A stretch of 64,000 nt of DNA. Origin: Lentisphaerota bacterium (GTDB lineage Bacteria; Verrucomicrobiota; Lentisphaeria; Victivallales; Victivallaceae). Positions 7,202-15,916 of the stretch are shown here, piece after piece. Position 1 is the stretch's first letter. Every line of letters starts with the position of its first letter. The stretch spans positions 1 to 64,000 of the forward strand of contig SUWH01000001.1 in NCBI GenBank assembly GCA_015061605.1. Direction: 5' to 3'. Made by a program: the position numbers and the translations under genes. Below the pieces are notes generated by a model. That model was not told the origin of the DNA and did no database searches. It was given only the letters and a program-made list of their open reading frames with translations.

Positions 7202-8113
7202 TTACCAATGCAGTGTCCGGATTATTTCAGGATAGGACGGACGTGAATTATAATCGAATTCCAGCATCCCATCCACCAGTTGTGAAACCGTTTTTCCGGC
7301 ATCCGGGCGCAGCTTTAAAAGCGGAGTGAACGGCTGTTGACGGCGCAAATACAGTTCTTCCGGCGTTCCATGGACTCCGAAAGGCAGTTGCCCGCTCAAG
7401 AGTTCATAAATGGTTATGCCAAGACTGTAAATATCTCCGCGGTGATCTTCGCCGCCATTTTGCAGGCGTTCCGGAGAAATATATCCCGGACTGCCCCACA
7501 GCGGACACAAGGTGGTTATATCTCCCTGATGCCGGCGGTCGGCAAAATCAAAATCGCCGAGTTTGGCACTGCCGTCACTGGAAAGCATGATATTTCCCGG
7601 TTTTATATCGTGGTGTACGATATTGTGACTGAGAAAGAGGAAATGCAGTCCGACGGCAATATTCCGCAGATGATCGATCAATATTTCAAGATTCGGAAGA
7701 GTCTGTTTTTTCATATGTTTTTCCAGATCACCGCCGTCCATATACTGCATGACCAGAAACGATTCATCACCGATCTCTCCGCAATCATAAACCGGTACAA
7801 CTGTGGTGTGCGAAATGGGTGCCATCAGTTTGGCTTCAGTCAAAAAACGTTCTTTCATATTGCCGAATTCACTGTCGGTTTTGGCGATTTTCACTGCCAC
7901 CCGCCGCAACAATACCGGATCGACCGCCCGGTATACTTTTGCCATACCTCCTTTAGCGCAAAGTTTTTCCAGAAGATAGCGGCCGAATTTTTTCGGAACC
8001 CGCAAAACAGCATTGCACTGCGGACAGTTGAATTTGGTAAACGGCGGAAAATCACTCACGTCATATCTGCCGGAACAATTATGGCAATTTACTTTGACCG
8101 CTTCAACACTCAT
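7202..8113 (-). CDS. Zinc-ribbon Ser/Thr protein kinase
   Basis: A eukaryotic-like kinase of 303 residues. The N-terminus holds two CxxC knuckles (Cys10, 13, 30, 33), a zinc ribbon. The kinase domain has the glycine loop AKGGMAKVYRA, VAVK Lys75, catalytic HHDIKPGN (Asp169) in place of HRD, and DFD instead of DFG at 187-189. PGYISPER and DIYSLGITIYELL mark the activation segment and F helix. There is no membrane segment, so it is cytosolic. I chose the ATG at 8113 because AGGAGAGGTG precedes it; an upstream ATG at 8131 would overlap the neighbour and lacks such a site. Activity is likely but the DFD change deserves testing. Confidence 0.88.
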   Translation of the reverse strand: MSVEAVKVNCHNCSGRYDVSDFPPFTKFNCPQCNAVLRVPKKFGRYLLEKLCAKGGMAKVYRAVDPVLLRRVAVKIAKTDSEFGNMKERFLTEAKLMAPISHTTVVPVYDCGEIGDESFLVMQYMDGGDLEKHMKKQTLPNLEILIDHLRNIAVGLHFLFLSHNIVHHDIKPGNIMLSSDGSAKLGDFDFADRRHQGDITTLCPLWGSPGYISPERLQNGGEDHRGDIYSLGITIYELLSGQLPFGVHGTPEELYLRRQQPFTPLLKLRPDAGKTVSQLVDGMLEFDYNSRPSYPEIIRTLHW

Positions 8114-8115
8114 GA

Positions 8116-8925
8116 TCACCTCTCCTGACATACCGGAAGCATGAAGCGTTCAGACGGAATATCCTGCTGCAAAATATCAAACTTCAGCTTACCGATGAGA
8201 TCCAACTGTTTCAACACATTGCAGCAATTGTTTTTGACCAGTTCCGGAGTATTGCATTCACTGCTGATATGCGCCAGAAGCAGTAATTTGGTATTTTCGC
8301 TGATAAGATCGGGGAGCAATTCACCGCTATCGCTGTTGCCGAGGTGGCCGCGCACGCCGAAAATACGCCGTTTGAGTTCAATGCGGCGGCTGGAATTCAT
8401 CAGCATTTCGCGGTCGTAGTTGCTCTCCAGTACCAGCGCATCGCAACCGCGCAGTTCACGGCGTATATGCTCCGGGGCGTAACCGAAGTCGGTGGCAATA
8501 CCGATGCGGATATTGCCGCAGGAAATATGAAATCCGACCGGATCGACCGCATCGTGGGAAATGGAAAAACTCTTTACGGTAAAACTGCCGTGAGTAAATT
8601 CTGTGCCCGGTTCAAAAGCGCGAACCTGTTTAGGCAGTGTTCCGTGAAGCGAAAGGTAGCGGGCGGTCTTGGAGGTGGTATAAAGCGGCAATTCCAATGC
8701 GTCACAAAAAACCCGCGATCCCCGGCAGTGGTCGCTGTGTTCATGGGTGAGCAGAGCCGCCGAAAGTTTTTCAGCAGCAAAACCGGCACACTCCATGCGT
8801 TTGAGCAGTTCTTTGCGGGAAAATCCCTGATCGATGATGATCGCTTCATCCTGATACTCGATCACAAAAGCGTTTCCGGAACTGCCGCTGCCCAGAGCCC
8901 CGAAAAATACCGCATCGTCAGACAT
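8116..8925 (-). CDS. WalJ/YycJ-like MBL-fold hydrolase
   Basis: It has 269 residues and begins GALGSGSSGNAFVIEY, then LLTHEHSDHCRGS (HxHxDH), SHDAVDPVGF, and LESNYDREML, all hallmarks of the WalJ (YycJ) family of cytosolic metallo-beta-lactamase-fold exonuclease-like proteins. HLGNSDSGELL and LLLLAHISSECNTPEL complete the metal site. It ends 2 bp from the kinase start, so the two are probably translationally linked. Confidence 0.85.
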   Translation of the reverse strand: MSDDAVFFGALGSGSSGNAFVIEYQDEAIIIDQGFSRKELLKRMECAGFAAEKLSAALLTHEHSDHCRGSRVFCDALELPLYTTSKTARYLSLHGTLPKQVRAFEPGTEFTHGSFTVKSFSISHDAVDPVGFHISCGNIRIGIATDFGYAPEHIRRELRGCDALVLESNYDREMLMNSSRRIELKRRIFGVRGHLGNSDSGELLPDLISENTKLLLLAHISSECNTPELVKNNCCNVLKQLDLIGKLKFDILQQDIPSERFMLPVCQER

Positions 8926-9004
8926 AATTCAAAAAAATCCTTAAAAAAATTCATTTTACCACTGGAAAAAAGCATCTGTTAAATATAAATTCTCTTTTGG
9001 ACAA

Positions 9005-9928
9005 ATGCAAATGATTTTTGACACCTTTTTTATGGAAAGATTTCTTAAATATTTTATCGAACATCTGAAAGTTGAACGCGGTTTGAGTTTCAATACCGTC
9101 GAAGCCTACTGCAACGATCTCTGCACCCTCGGCGACTATCTGCGCGACAACGGCATTGCCGACTGGAGCAAAGTAAGCCGGGACGATCTGCTGGATTTTC
9201 TGGATTTCCGGCGGCGGCGCGGTATGGAAGCGGCGACTTTAGCACGGGAACTTGCTGCAATAAAGGTCTTTTACCGCTATCTGGTCAATGAAAAACTTCT
9301 GACATCCGATCCGTCGGCGGTAATGGATTCGCCGCGGTTGTGGCGGATGCTTCCGGATATGCTGAACATTGAGGAAACGGACCGGCTGCTCCGGGCATTT
9401 TCCGACCGGTCAACGGAAGCGTTGACCATCCGCAACCGCGCCATACTGGAAATGATGTACGCTTCCGGATTGCGGGTTTCGGAGACCGCCGATTTGAAAC
9501 TGGGCGATGTCAACTTTGAAACCGGCATGGTGCGGGTCACCGGAAAAGGTTCCAAAGAACGGATCGTACCGGTAGCTTCGCGGGTGCTCAATTTGCTCCG
9601 GCGTTACATCGCTTCCGCCAGAATAGAGCTGACGGAAAAAAATCCTATGTCACCGTATTTATTCGTTTCCCGCACCGGCAGACGGCTCGACCGGGAACGT
9701 ATCTGGGCGATAATCAAAGAGGCAACGCTCATCGCCGGCATCGACAAGGAGATCCATCCCCACACCCTGCGCCACAGTTTCGCCACTCATTTACTGGAAA
9801 ACGGTGCCGATCTGCGCGCCATTCAGGAGATGCTCGGCCACAGCGATATTTCCACGACCGAAATCTATACCCATGTCAACAAAAACCGTCTGTTGGCGGT
9901 ACACCGGCAGTTTCATCCCCGGAAGTGA
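9005..9928 (+). CDS. xerD: Tyrosine recombinase XerD
   Basis: XerD resolves chromosome dimers at dif with XerC. All six catalytic residues are present: Arg157 (ASGLRVSE), Lys181 (TGKGSKERIVP), His253 and Arg256 (HPHTLRHSFATH), His279 (LGHSDISTT) and Tyr288 (IYTHV). The SAM-like N-terminal domain begins at ERFLKYFIEHL. At 307 residues the length is right. The start is uncertain: ATG 9005 or ATG 9032 (MERFLKYF), and neither has a clear ribosome site. It could equally be named XerC; the neighbourhood does not decide. Confidence 0.9.
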   Translation: MQMIFDTFFMERFLKYFIEHLKVERGLSFNTVEAYCNDLCTLGDYLRDNGIADWSKVSRDDLLDFLDFRRRRGMEAATLARELAAIKVFYRYLVNEKLLTSDPSAVMDSPRLWRMLPDMLNIEETDRLLRAFSDRSTEALTIRNRAILEMMYASGLRVSETADLKLGDVNFETGMVRVTGKGSKERIVPVASRVLNLLRRYIASARIELTEKNPMSPYLFVSRTGRRLDRERIWAIIKEATLIAGIDKEIHPHTLRHSFATHLLENGADLRAIQEMLGHSDISTTEIYTHVNKNRLLAVHRQFHPRK

Positions 9929-9935
9929 TGTCTGT

Positions 9936-11501
9936 ATGAACTATATTATTGAAAAACTCATTCTCAACGCGCTCAAACTCCCATGCCGCTGGCAGCAGAA
10001 CCTTGCCGGTTTCGTTGCCCGTGAACTCCGGACAAATGTAAAAAATATTGCCGGTTATGAAATCATTTCATCCAGCATAGATTCCCGGCGCGGCACTCCG
10101 AAACTGCTGCTGAAACTGCAAGTTGAAACATATTCGCCCATTCCCGGTCTGACTCCGGCAACTTCAGAAGAACTTGCCGCTTTGAAAACCCCTTTTCCCG
10201 AACTTCCGGAGACAACCTTGCGCAACCCCATCGTCATCGGCACCGGTCCGGCAGGTATTTCAGCGGCGTATCTGCTCGCCCTCGCCGGATGTGAGCCGAT
10301 CATCCTCGATCGCGGCGAAACGGTGGAAAACCGTCTGGCTGATTATCAGAAATTCCTCTCTTCGCGAAAACTGGATGAAGAAAGCAATCTGCTCATCGGT
10401 GAAGGCGGCGCCGGAACCTTTTCCGACGGCAAACTCTACACCGGCACCAAAGACTGGCGCGGCAGATTTTTAAAGGAATTGTGGGTACAATGCGGTGCAC
10501 CGAAAGAGATTTTGTATCAGAGCCGCCCCCATATCGGTTCAGATATCCTGCCGCAAGTATGCGCAAATTTGCGCAAAAAAGTCATTGAAAAAGGCGGCAT
10601 ATTCCGTTTCAAAGCCAATGTTACGGAGCTTTTGATAAGGTCAAACCGCTGTCACGGAGTGAAGCTTGCTTCCGGAGAAATCATCGAAGCTCCGGCAGTT
10701 ATTTTCGCTCCCGGTCTGGGCGGACGCGAACTGGTGCGCAAGGTGTGCAAAAATGCCGCGTGGGAATTAAAGTTTTTCCAGACCGGATGCCGCATAGAAC
10801 ACCCGCAAAGCATCATTGACCGTGCCATGTATCACCTGCCGCAACGCCCCGCCGCTCTCGGTGCGGCAGAGTATCATATCGTTTCCCGCGCCGAAATCGG
10901 AAATGTCAGCTCATTCTGCATGTGTCCGGGCGGCACAGTAGTCAATGCTTCGGCATGGGAAAACCGCAGCATAACCAACGGGATGAGCTGTTTTGAACGC
11001 GCCGGTGAGTTTGCCAACAGTTGCCTCATCACCACCGTTGATCCGGCACAATACGGCAGTGCCGCAGAACTTTTCAACCAGGTTGAAGCATTGGAAAAAG
11101 CGATCTTTGAACACGGCGGCAGAGACTACACTTTCCCGGCGCAGGATGCCGCCGCCTTTCTCGCCGGTAAAGCCGGGTTGAACAATGTGAAAAATTCCTG
11201 CCATACCGGCATCGTCCCCGGTCGACTCGATCTCATCCTGCCGGATTTTGTAACCGAACCATTGCAAATGGCGGTGAGAAATTTTGACCGTAATATCCCC
11301 GGATTTCTCAAATACGGCAAGCTCATCGGTGCCGAAAGTCTGGTTTCTTCACCTATCCGGATATTGCGGGATAGCATCACTATGGAAAACCCGCAACTGC
11401 CCGGACTCTTTCCGGCAGGCGAAGGATGCGGACTTGCCGGAGGGATCGTCTCCGCCGGATGCGACGGTCTGCGCGTTGCCGAAGCCCTGATCAGAAGATA
11501 A
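9936..11501 (+). CDS. FAD-dependent dehydrogenase of the COG2509 type
   Basis: A 521-residue flavoprotein. VIGTGPAGISAAYLLALAG near residue 90 is the dinucleotide-binding loop, GEGGAGTFSDGKLYTG is the FAD-contacting stretch typical of this uncharacterised family, and PAGEGCGLAGGIVSAGCDG near the C-terminus is the second FAD site. An N-terminal domain of about 80 residues precedes the Rossmann fold. The ATG at 9936 lies 8 bp after xerD. The family is widespread in anaerobes and its substrate is not established. Confidence 0.85.
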   Translation: MNYIIEKLILNALKLPCRWQQNLAGFVARELRTNVKNIAGYEIISSSIDSRRGTPKLLLKLQVETYSPIPGLTPATSEELAALKTPFPELPETTLRNPIVIGTGPAGISAAYLLALAGCEPIILDRGETVENRLADYQKFLSSRKLDEESNLLIGEGGAGTFSDGKLYTGTKDWRGRFLKELWVQCGAPKEILYQSRPHIGSDILPQVCANLRKKVIEKGGIFRFKANVTELLIRSNRCHGVKLASGEIIEAPAVIFAPGLGGRELVRKVCKNAAWELKFFQTGCRIEHPQSIIDRAMYHLPQRPAALGAAEYHIVSRAEIGNVSSFCMCPGGTVVNASAWENRSITNGMSCFERAGEFANSCLITTVDPAQYGSAAELFNQVEALEKAIFEHGGRDYTFPAQDAAAFLAGKAGLNNVKNSCHTGIVPGRLDLILPDFVTEPLQMAVRNFDRNIPGFLKYGKLIGAESLVSSPIRILRDSITMENPQLPGLFPAGEGCGLAGGIVSAGCDGLRVAEALIRR

Positions 11502-11946
11502 TGGTGAGGGAGGAAAGATGACGTCAGTATCGTCCGGATAATTTCGATTTATGCTTGACTTTGAGAGATAACGGAGTTATATTAAGCGGGATAAATATCT
11601 TATTTTTTGTTATTGTCTCAAATTTTGTGAAACTTTTATGTTAATTTGTAATGATAATCGTTATTGTACAAAAAATATACTGCAAAAACAGTAATTTGTC
11701 AAACAATAAAACGGTTTGATTGCAGTCGGCGGATGCATCCGTCTTCGCACGAGGCTACGCCGGGACAAGGTGTGATGCAAGGTCGATGGTAAATCGAGGC
11801 GATGGTGAGGGAGTGTACTCAGGTACTCGACCGAACCGGAGTCCGAAGATTTGCCAAGAGATTGCGCGCAATGCGCCGCCGCAGGTTATATTTTTCACAA
11901 AAAATGAGACAAAACCTATTTTTTAAAAATACATGGAGTTACTGTA
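11502..11946. other. Hairpin-rich 445-bp intergenic region before trpS
   Basis: The first 200 bp are AT-rich and featureless. From about 11720 a GC-rich stretch follows, dense in palindromes: CGGATGCATCCG at 11730-11741, TCGAT/ATCGA at 11783-11797, GTAC repeats around 11815-11826 and ATTGCGCGCAAT at 11861-11872. No convincing gene is seen on either strand. It may be a leader for trpS or a copy of an intergenic repeat family. Confidence 0.4.
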
Positions 11947-12909
11947 ATGCGTATTTTAACCGGAATCCAGCCGTCGGGCACTCCGCATCTCGGAAACTAT
12001 TTCGGAGCCATGCGGCAGGTCTGCGAACTTCAGGATCGCGGTGAAAGTTTCCTTTTCATCGCCGACTACCACTCTCTTACCACCAATCCCAAGGCTCAGG
12101 ATCTGCGTGACCGCGTCACCAATCTGGCTCTGGATTTCATCGCCTGCGGTGTTGATCTGGACAAAACTTTCTTTTTTCGTCAGTCCGCCGTCCCCGAAGT
12201 CTGTGAGCTTTCCTGGATCCTCAACACCGTTACTCCGGTCGGTCTGCTTGAACGCGCCCACAGCTACAAGGACAAGATCGCCAAAGGTTTTGCTCCCAAT
12301 AACGGACTTTTTTCCTACCCGGTTCTGATGGCGGCGGATATTCTGCTTTACAGCGCCAATCTCGTCCCGGTGGGCAAAGATCAGAAACAGCATTTGGAAA
12401 TCACCCGCGACATCGCCATCAAATTCAATAATGAATACGGTGACATCCTCACCATTCCAGAAGGCTACATCCCCGATCAGGTGGCGATCGTCCCCGGCGT
12501 CGATGGTCAGAAAATGTCCAAAAGCTACAACAACATCATTCCGCTTTTCGGTAAGGAAAAAGAGATCAAAAAACAGGTGATGAGCATTGTCACCGACTGC
12601 AAAGGACTTGAAGAACCCAAAGACCCGGAAAACTGCAATGTCGTGGCACTTTTCAAACTCTTTGCCTCCGATGCCGAAGTAGAAGAGATGAAAGCCAAAT
12701 ACCGTGCCGGCAATTACGGTTACGGTCACGCCAAAAAAGAACTTTTTGACAAGATGTGGGCATATTTTGAACCCATGCGCAAGAAACGTGAAGAACTTGC
12801 CGCCAACTTGGACTATGTCGAAGAGATCCTCCGCAAAAACGGCGAACGCGCCCGCGAAGAGGCCGAAAAACTCCTCGGCAAAGTCCGCCGTGCCGTTGGC
12901 CTGCGCTGA
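11947..12909 (+). CDS. trpS: Tryptophanyl-tRNA synthetase
   Basis: A class Ic aminoacyl-tRNA synthetase charging tRNA-Trp. The HIGH-like motif is HLGN at 14-17 inside GIQPSGTPHLGNYFGA, and the KMSKS loop is intact (GQKMSKSYNN, near 195). YPVLMAADILLY and PVGKDQKQHLE are family signatures. At 320 residues the length is normal. GGAG lies before the ATG. A strong terminator follows, so it is probably a single-gene unit. Confidence 0.97.
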   Translation: MRILTGIQPSGTPHLGNYFGAMRQVCELQDRGESFLFIADYHSLTTNPKAQDLRDRVTNLALDFIACGVDLDKTFFFRQSAVPEVCELSWILNTVTPVGLLERAHSYKDKIAKGFAPNNGLFSYPVLMAADILLYSANLVPVGKDQKQHLEITRDIAIKFNNEYGDILTIPEGYIPDQVAIVPGVDGQKMSKSYNNIIPLFGKEKEIKKQVMSIVTDCKGLEEPKDPENCNVVALFKLFASDAEVEEMKAKYRAGNYGYGHAKKELFDKMWAYFEPMRKKREELAANLDYVEEILRKNGERAREEAEKLLGKVRRAVGLR

Positions 12910-12926
12910 AAATTTCTGCCATATCC

Positions 12927-12962
12927 GCAACGTTATCTTTTGACAGAAAACGTTGCTTTTTT
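12927..12962 (+). terminator. Terminator of trpS
   Basis: GCAACGTT (12927-12934) and AACGTTGC (12949-12956) form a perfect 8-bp stem followed by a run of six T. Confidence 0.85.
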
Positions 12963-13086
12963 GTGTTTATGATTTTTTGAAATAAAACAGCTGTGGTGAA
13001 AATTGCAAAAAAATCCGGTACTGTACTTGAAAAAACGCAAAAGTATGGTATATTAATAAAACAGTACGAAAAATTTGTACACCTGT

Positions 13087-13164
13087 CGGGGTGTGGCTCA
13101 GTCTGGCTAGAGCGCTGCGTTCGGGACGCAGAGGCCGGAGGTTCAAATCCTCTCACCCCGACCA
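13087..13164 (+). tRNA. tRNA-Pro (anticodon CGG)
   Basis: The acceptor CGGGGTG pairs with CACCCCG, the anticodon stem CTGCG/CGCAG encloses TTCGGGA (anticodon CGG), the T-arm contains GGTTCAAATCC, and CCA is encoded. A TTGAAA/TATATT promoter precedes it. Its 3' end is the left attachment-like site of the island that follows. Confidence 0.96.
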
Positions 13165-13166
13165 TT
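13149..13166 (+). other. attL-like site in the tRNA-Pro 3' end
   Basis: CCTCTCACCCCGACCATT recurs with a single C/T difference at 15486-15503. An integrase remnant sits just inside the first copy, the classic arrangement of an element integrated into a tRNA gene. Confidence 0.55.
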
Positions 13167-13330
13167 TTTTTTGCAAAAAAATGGTCAACGAAGCCGTCAG
13201 GCTTCACTTCGTGCGGCGACAGCCGCTCTTCTCTTAAAAAACGAAGTTTTTTCTTCACATCTTCACCTGTCTTGAATTCTGCCTTGAAGTGGACCACAAA
13301 CTGGACCACACCCAAAGGAAAATGTGTTTC

Positions 13331-13855
13331 ATGGCAGCAGAAATCCTGAATCTCGTCAAGCGTAATGGCATCTATTACTTCCGGTGTCGTATTCCCTCAA
13401 TTTTGACCAATGGTCGTGCCCGTGAGATAAAAATCTCACTCAAAACAAGCAATTTGACTTCTGACCTCCTTGATGTTATACTTAAAGTGACAGATTACTC
13501 ACGGAGAGTAATCGCAGAAACAGTTAAATCACATAACCAAGGAGGTGCAACCGACATGAATATTGTCACCGAAATCCGAAATCGAATAACTCAATACATC
13601 AATACCAGTCTTATTGACCAGGAAGTTTACGATTGCGAATACGGAGCCACTTGCAACGCATCCAAAGCTGAAGGCAGAAAAATGATGCTGAATGTGTGCA
13701 ACAGTGTGGAAAACGCTCTGAAAGACAATACTATCCCCAGTGGGCAACAGCTACAGCAGATGATAATAATACAATGTCTAAAAAAAGAATACCTCGGTCC
13801 CTGGCACCGAATAAATCGGGAGAAGGAATTCCGAGGCTTACATCCTACAAGATAA
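13331..13855 (+). pseudogene. Tyrosine-recombinase (integrase) N-terminal remnant
   Basis: The frame starts ATG-GCA at 13331. It reads LVKRNGIYYFRCRIPS near the start and REIKISLKTSN, resembling the DUF6538-type N-terminal domain of tRNA-targeting phage or island integrases. Only about 175 residues remain and no catalytic Arg/His/Tyr domain is seen. A frameshift is visible near 13735: the sequence has four C where the related copy at 27196-27250 has five. Restoring one C opens QWATATADDNN and then MSKKRIPRSLAPNK to a stop near 13864. The gene is inactive. Confidence 0.6.
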
Positions 13856-14006
13856 TAGGTTTTTGAGAAAAATCAAGTTTTTTTGATTCAAAAAGGGAAA
13901 AAAATGGAAAATTGTGGTAATTTAAGAAAAATTATTAGTTTTCAGCAAGGAACAAAATAGAATATGGTGCAAGCTTTTATTTTCATATACTATTTGTATT
14001 CCATTT

Positions 14007-15152
14007 TTATAACTCATTGAGTGATTTTATGTACCGATTATAACAGAATAGTCTATTCCGCTTGTTGCCGGTGGTTTCTTCGATGATGTTGAAATCCAGC
14101 AAGTAGTTCAGCATCTTGCCGATGGTGGCGTTGGTAAGACCGGTCAATTCTTTCAGTTTAGCGATGTCGGCTATTGGATGACGGAGCATTGCCTGATGTA
14201 CTGTCAATGCTGATGTCGCAGCTCTGCCAAGCGTGGCAATCTTTGCTCTGTCACTTTCGATTTGATTGTGCAGATTCAGGATGATTTCGTTGCTCTCTTT
14301 GGCTGTTTCGATGACCGCATCCAAAAAGAAATCCAGCCAACGTTCCCAGTCTCCGTTTTCACGGATGCCATTCAGCAAATCGTAGTAGTATTGACGGTGA
14401 CTCTTGAAATAGTAGCTCAAGTACAAAAGCGGCTGTTTCAACATTCCTCCGTTGCACAACAGCAAAGTAATCAGCAAACGCCCGACTCTACCGTTACCGT
14501 CAAGGAACGGATGTATCGTTTCAAACTGAACATGACTCAATGCTGCCTTAACAAGAAGCGGAGTGTTTTCATCGTGCAGAAACTTTTCCAGTTCGCCCAT
14601 GCATCTTGCCGCTTCTTCCGGCGGTGGAGGCACAAAAAACGCATTCCCCGGACGGGTTCCTCCTATCCAGTTCTGGCTGTGACGGAATTCTCCCGGATTT
14701 TTGCCGCTGCCCCGACCTTTGGCAAGCAATTCAGCGTGAATTTCCCGAAGCAAACGCAATGAAAGCGGGAATCCCTCTTCCAAACGCTTCAAGCCGTAAG
14801 TCATTGCTGCAACATAATTGCTGACTTCCTGAACATCATCAATCGGAACGCCCGGTTTCTCTTTGAGTTCAAACAAAAGCAAGTCAGAAAGCGAAGACTG
14901 CGTGCCTTCGATTTGCGAAGACAACACCGCTTCTTTACGAATGAACATATAGAGGAATATTCCGACATCCGGGAGCAGATTCGCTGAACCATCAAGTTTG
15001 CCCAAGAGGAAAGCTGCTTCATCCAGCTTTTTCTGCAACTCACCCGTAATTTCCAACGCCTGAAACGGCGGCAACGGATTGGGAATAAAGGCTTTTACCG
15101 TTTCCCCGACCGTACTGACTGTTTCATAACGTCCTTGCAGACCCCGTTTCAT
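14007..15152 (-). CDS. Fic-domain adenylyltransferase (class II, N-terminal inhibitory helix)
   Basis: Fic enzymes transfer AMP from ATP to hydroxyl groups of target proteins. The active-site motif HPFLDGNGRVGR (His214-Arg225) is intact. The ATP-competing inhibitory motif (S/T)xxxE(G/N) is present as SSQIEG at 78-83, which places it in class II. The region after 300 looks like a winged-helix domain (LKELTGLTNATIGKMLNYL). GGAGAGG precedes ATG 15152, preferred over an upstream ATG at 15179. The gene is a cargo gene of the tRNA-Pro island and has no obvious antitoxin partner. Confidence 0.92.
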   Translation of the reverse strand: MKRGLQGRYETVSTVGETVKAFIPNPLPPFQALEITGELQKKLDEAAFLLGKLDGSANLLPDVGIFLYMFIRKEAVLSSQIEGTQSSLSDLLLFELKEKPGVPIDDVQEVSNYVAAMTYGLKRLEEGFPLSLRLLREIHAELLAKGRGSGKNPGEFRHSQNWIGGTRPGNAFFVPPPPEEAARCMGELEKFLHDENTPLLVKAALSHVQFETIHPFLDGNGRVGRLLITLLLCNGGMLKQPLLYLSYYFKSHRQYYYDLLNGIRENGDWERWLDFFLDAVIETAKESNEIILNLHNQIESDRAKIATLGRAATSALTVHQAMLRHPIADIAKLKELTGLTNATIGKMLNYLLDFNIIEETTGNKRNRLFCYNRYIKSLNEL

Positions 15153-15485
15153 AATCCTCTCCAAATTAAAATAGCACATCGTTTTGTTTTAAGATAATGC
15201 AATATCGTAAAATATGCAAGTCATTTATTTCAACTTTTCAGAAAAAAATTGGATTTTTATGATATGGCTCGCCCAATTTGTGACTCACTGCGTCACAAAT
15301 TAAGCTTTTCAATTCGCCACGCAGTGAGTGACCAATTTACCACAATTTGACTTTTGCCGAAAGTGCGCTATATTTGGCAAGTCGCAATAACAATAACTGG
15401 ACCACAGAGTGGACCACAAATAAAAGGCATGTTTCAGCGGGTAAATCTGTTGGAATAAAGAGATTACAGAAGAAGGCTCGGCGCT

Positions 15486-15503
15486 CCTCTTACCCCGACC
15501 ATT
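15486..15503 (+). other. attR-like copy of the tRNA-Pro 3' end
   Basis: CCTCTTACCCCGACCATT matches the end of tRNA-Pro(CGG), including discriminator base and CCA, at 17 of 18 positions. It closes the 2.3-kb segment that carries the integrase remnant and fic. Confidence 0.55.
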
Positions 15504-15591
15504 CTATTTTAAACTCCTTTATTTCAATTCCTTACACTGATTTTTCCTGCACTTTTTCTGCCTGTTTCTGTCACAAAACGTCGATGAACCA
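15504..15591 (-). repeat. Solo left end of ISL3-type element
   Basis: The terminal repeat TGTCACAAAACGTCGATGAA begins at 15569 and matches the left-end version at 26453-26475. Inward of it lies a leader with AAAGGAG and then the tRNA-Pro copy instead of a transposase gene. The rest of the element is gone. Confidence 0.5.
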
Positions 15592-15695
15592 AGCTTTTGC
15601 TGACTGTGTTGAACGCTTCAAGCATACGGGAGGCTGCAAGCTCAATGGTAAATCAGGTGTTGACTTTGCAAAGAAAAACTCTTTTGAAAGAGCGT

Positions 15696-15880
15696 GATTT
15701 AAATTTACGCTGTTTCAAAACATTCGTTTTGACAGCGTTTTTTTATTTGTCTTGCGCTTCGCGCTCCCCCATCTTGCGATGGGTGTGGATTCCTTATGGG
15801 GGGTTGCCTTGCGCTTCCCGACCAAAGGTCTGCGATGCTCATGCCCGTCGGCACTGCGTGCCGACGGCGCAACATCGGAA
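15696..15880 (+). repeat. Dispersed inverted copy of the tRNA-Tyr tail repeat
   Basis: It carries the same terminator hairpin (CGCTGTTTCAAAAC then GTTTTGACAGCG and T7) and the same GC-rich block, including GGTTGCCTTGCGCTTC, as the tandem units at 27581-27986, in opposite orientation. No tRNA lies next to it. It abuts the 3' end of dsbD. Confidence 0.7.
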
Positions 15881-15916
15881 CAGTAAAATACTTCGCTTTT
15901 CTTGTATCAGATAAAA

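Larger units (their letters stand above)
15153..15916. other. Decayed island edge without intact genes
   Basis: This 764-bp stretch holds, in order: a perfect hairpin AATTTGTGAC/GTCACAAATT at 15278-15302; a relic of an integrase leader (GGACCACAGAGTGGACCACA, 15399-15418) resembling 13291-13310; the attR-like tRNA copy at 15486-15503; a solo ISL3 left end; and an inverted copy of the tRNA-Tyr tail repeat. I see no coding sequence here. Confidence 0.5.

Noticed and set aside
12653-13315. A frame on the - strand containing GVRGFEPPASASRTQ
   Set aside because: This is the reverse complement of tRNA-Pro(CGG), a well-known false protein in tRNA regions.
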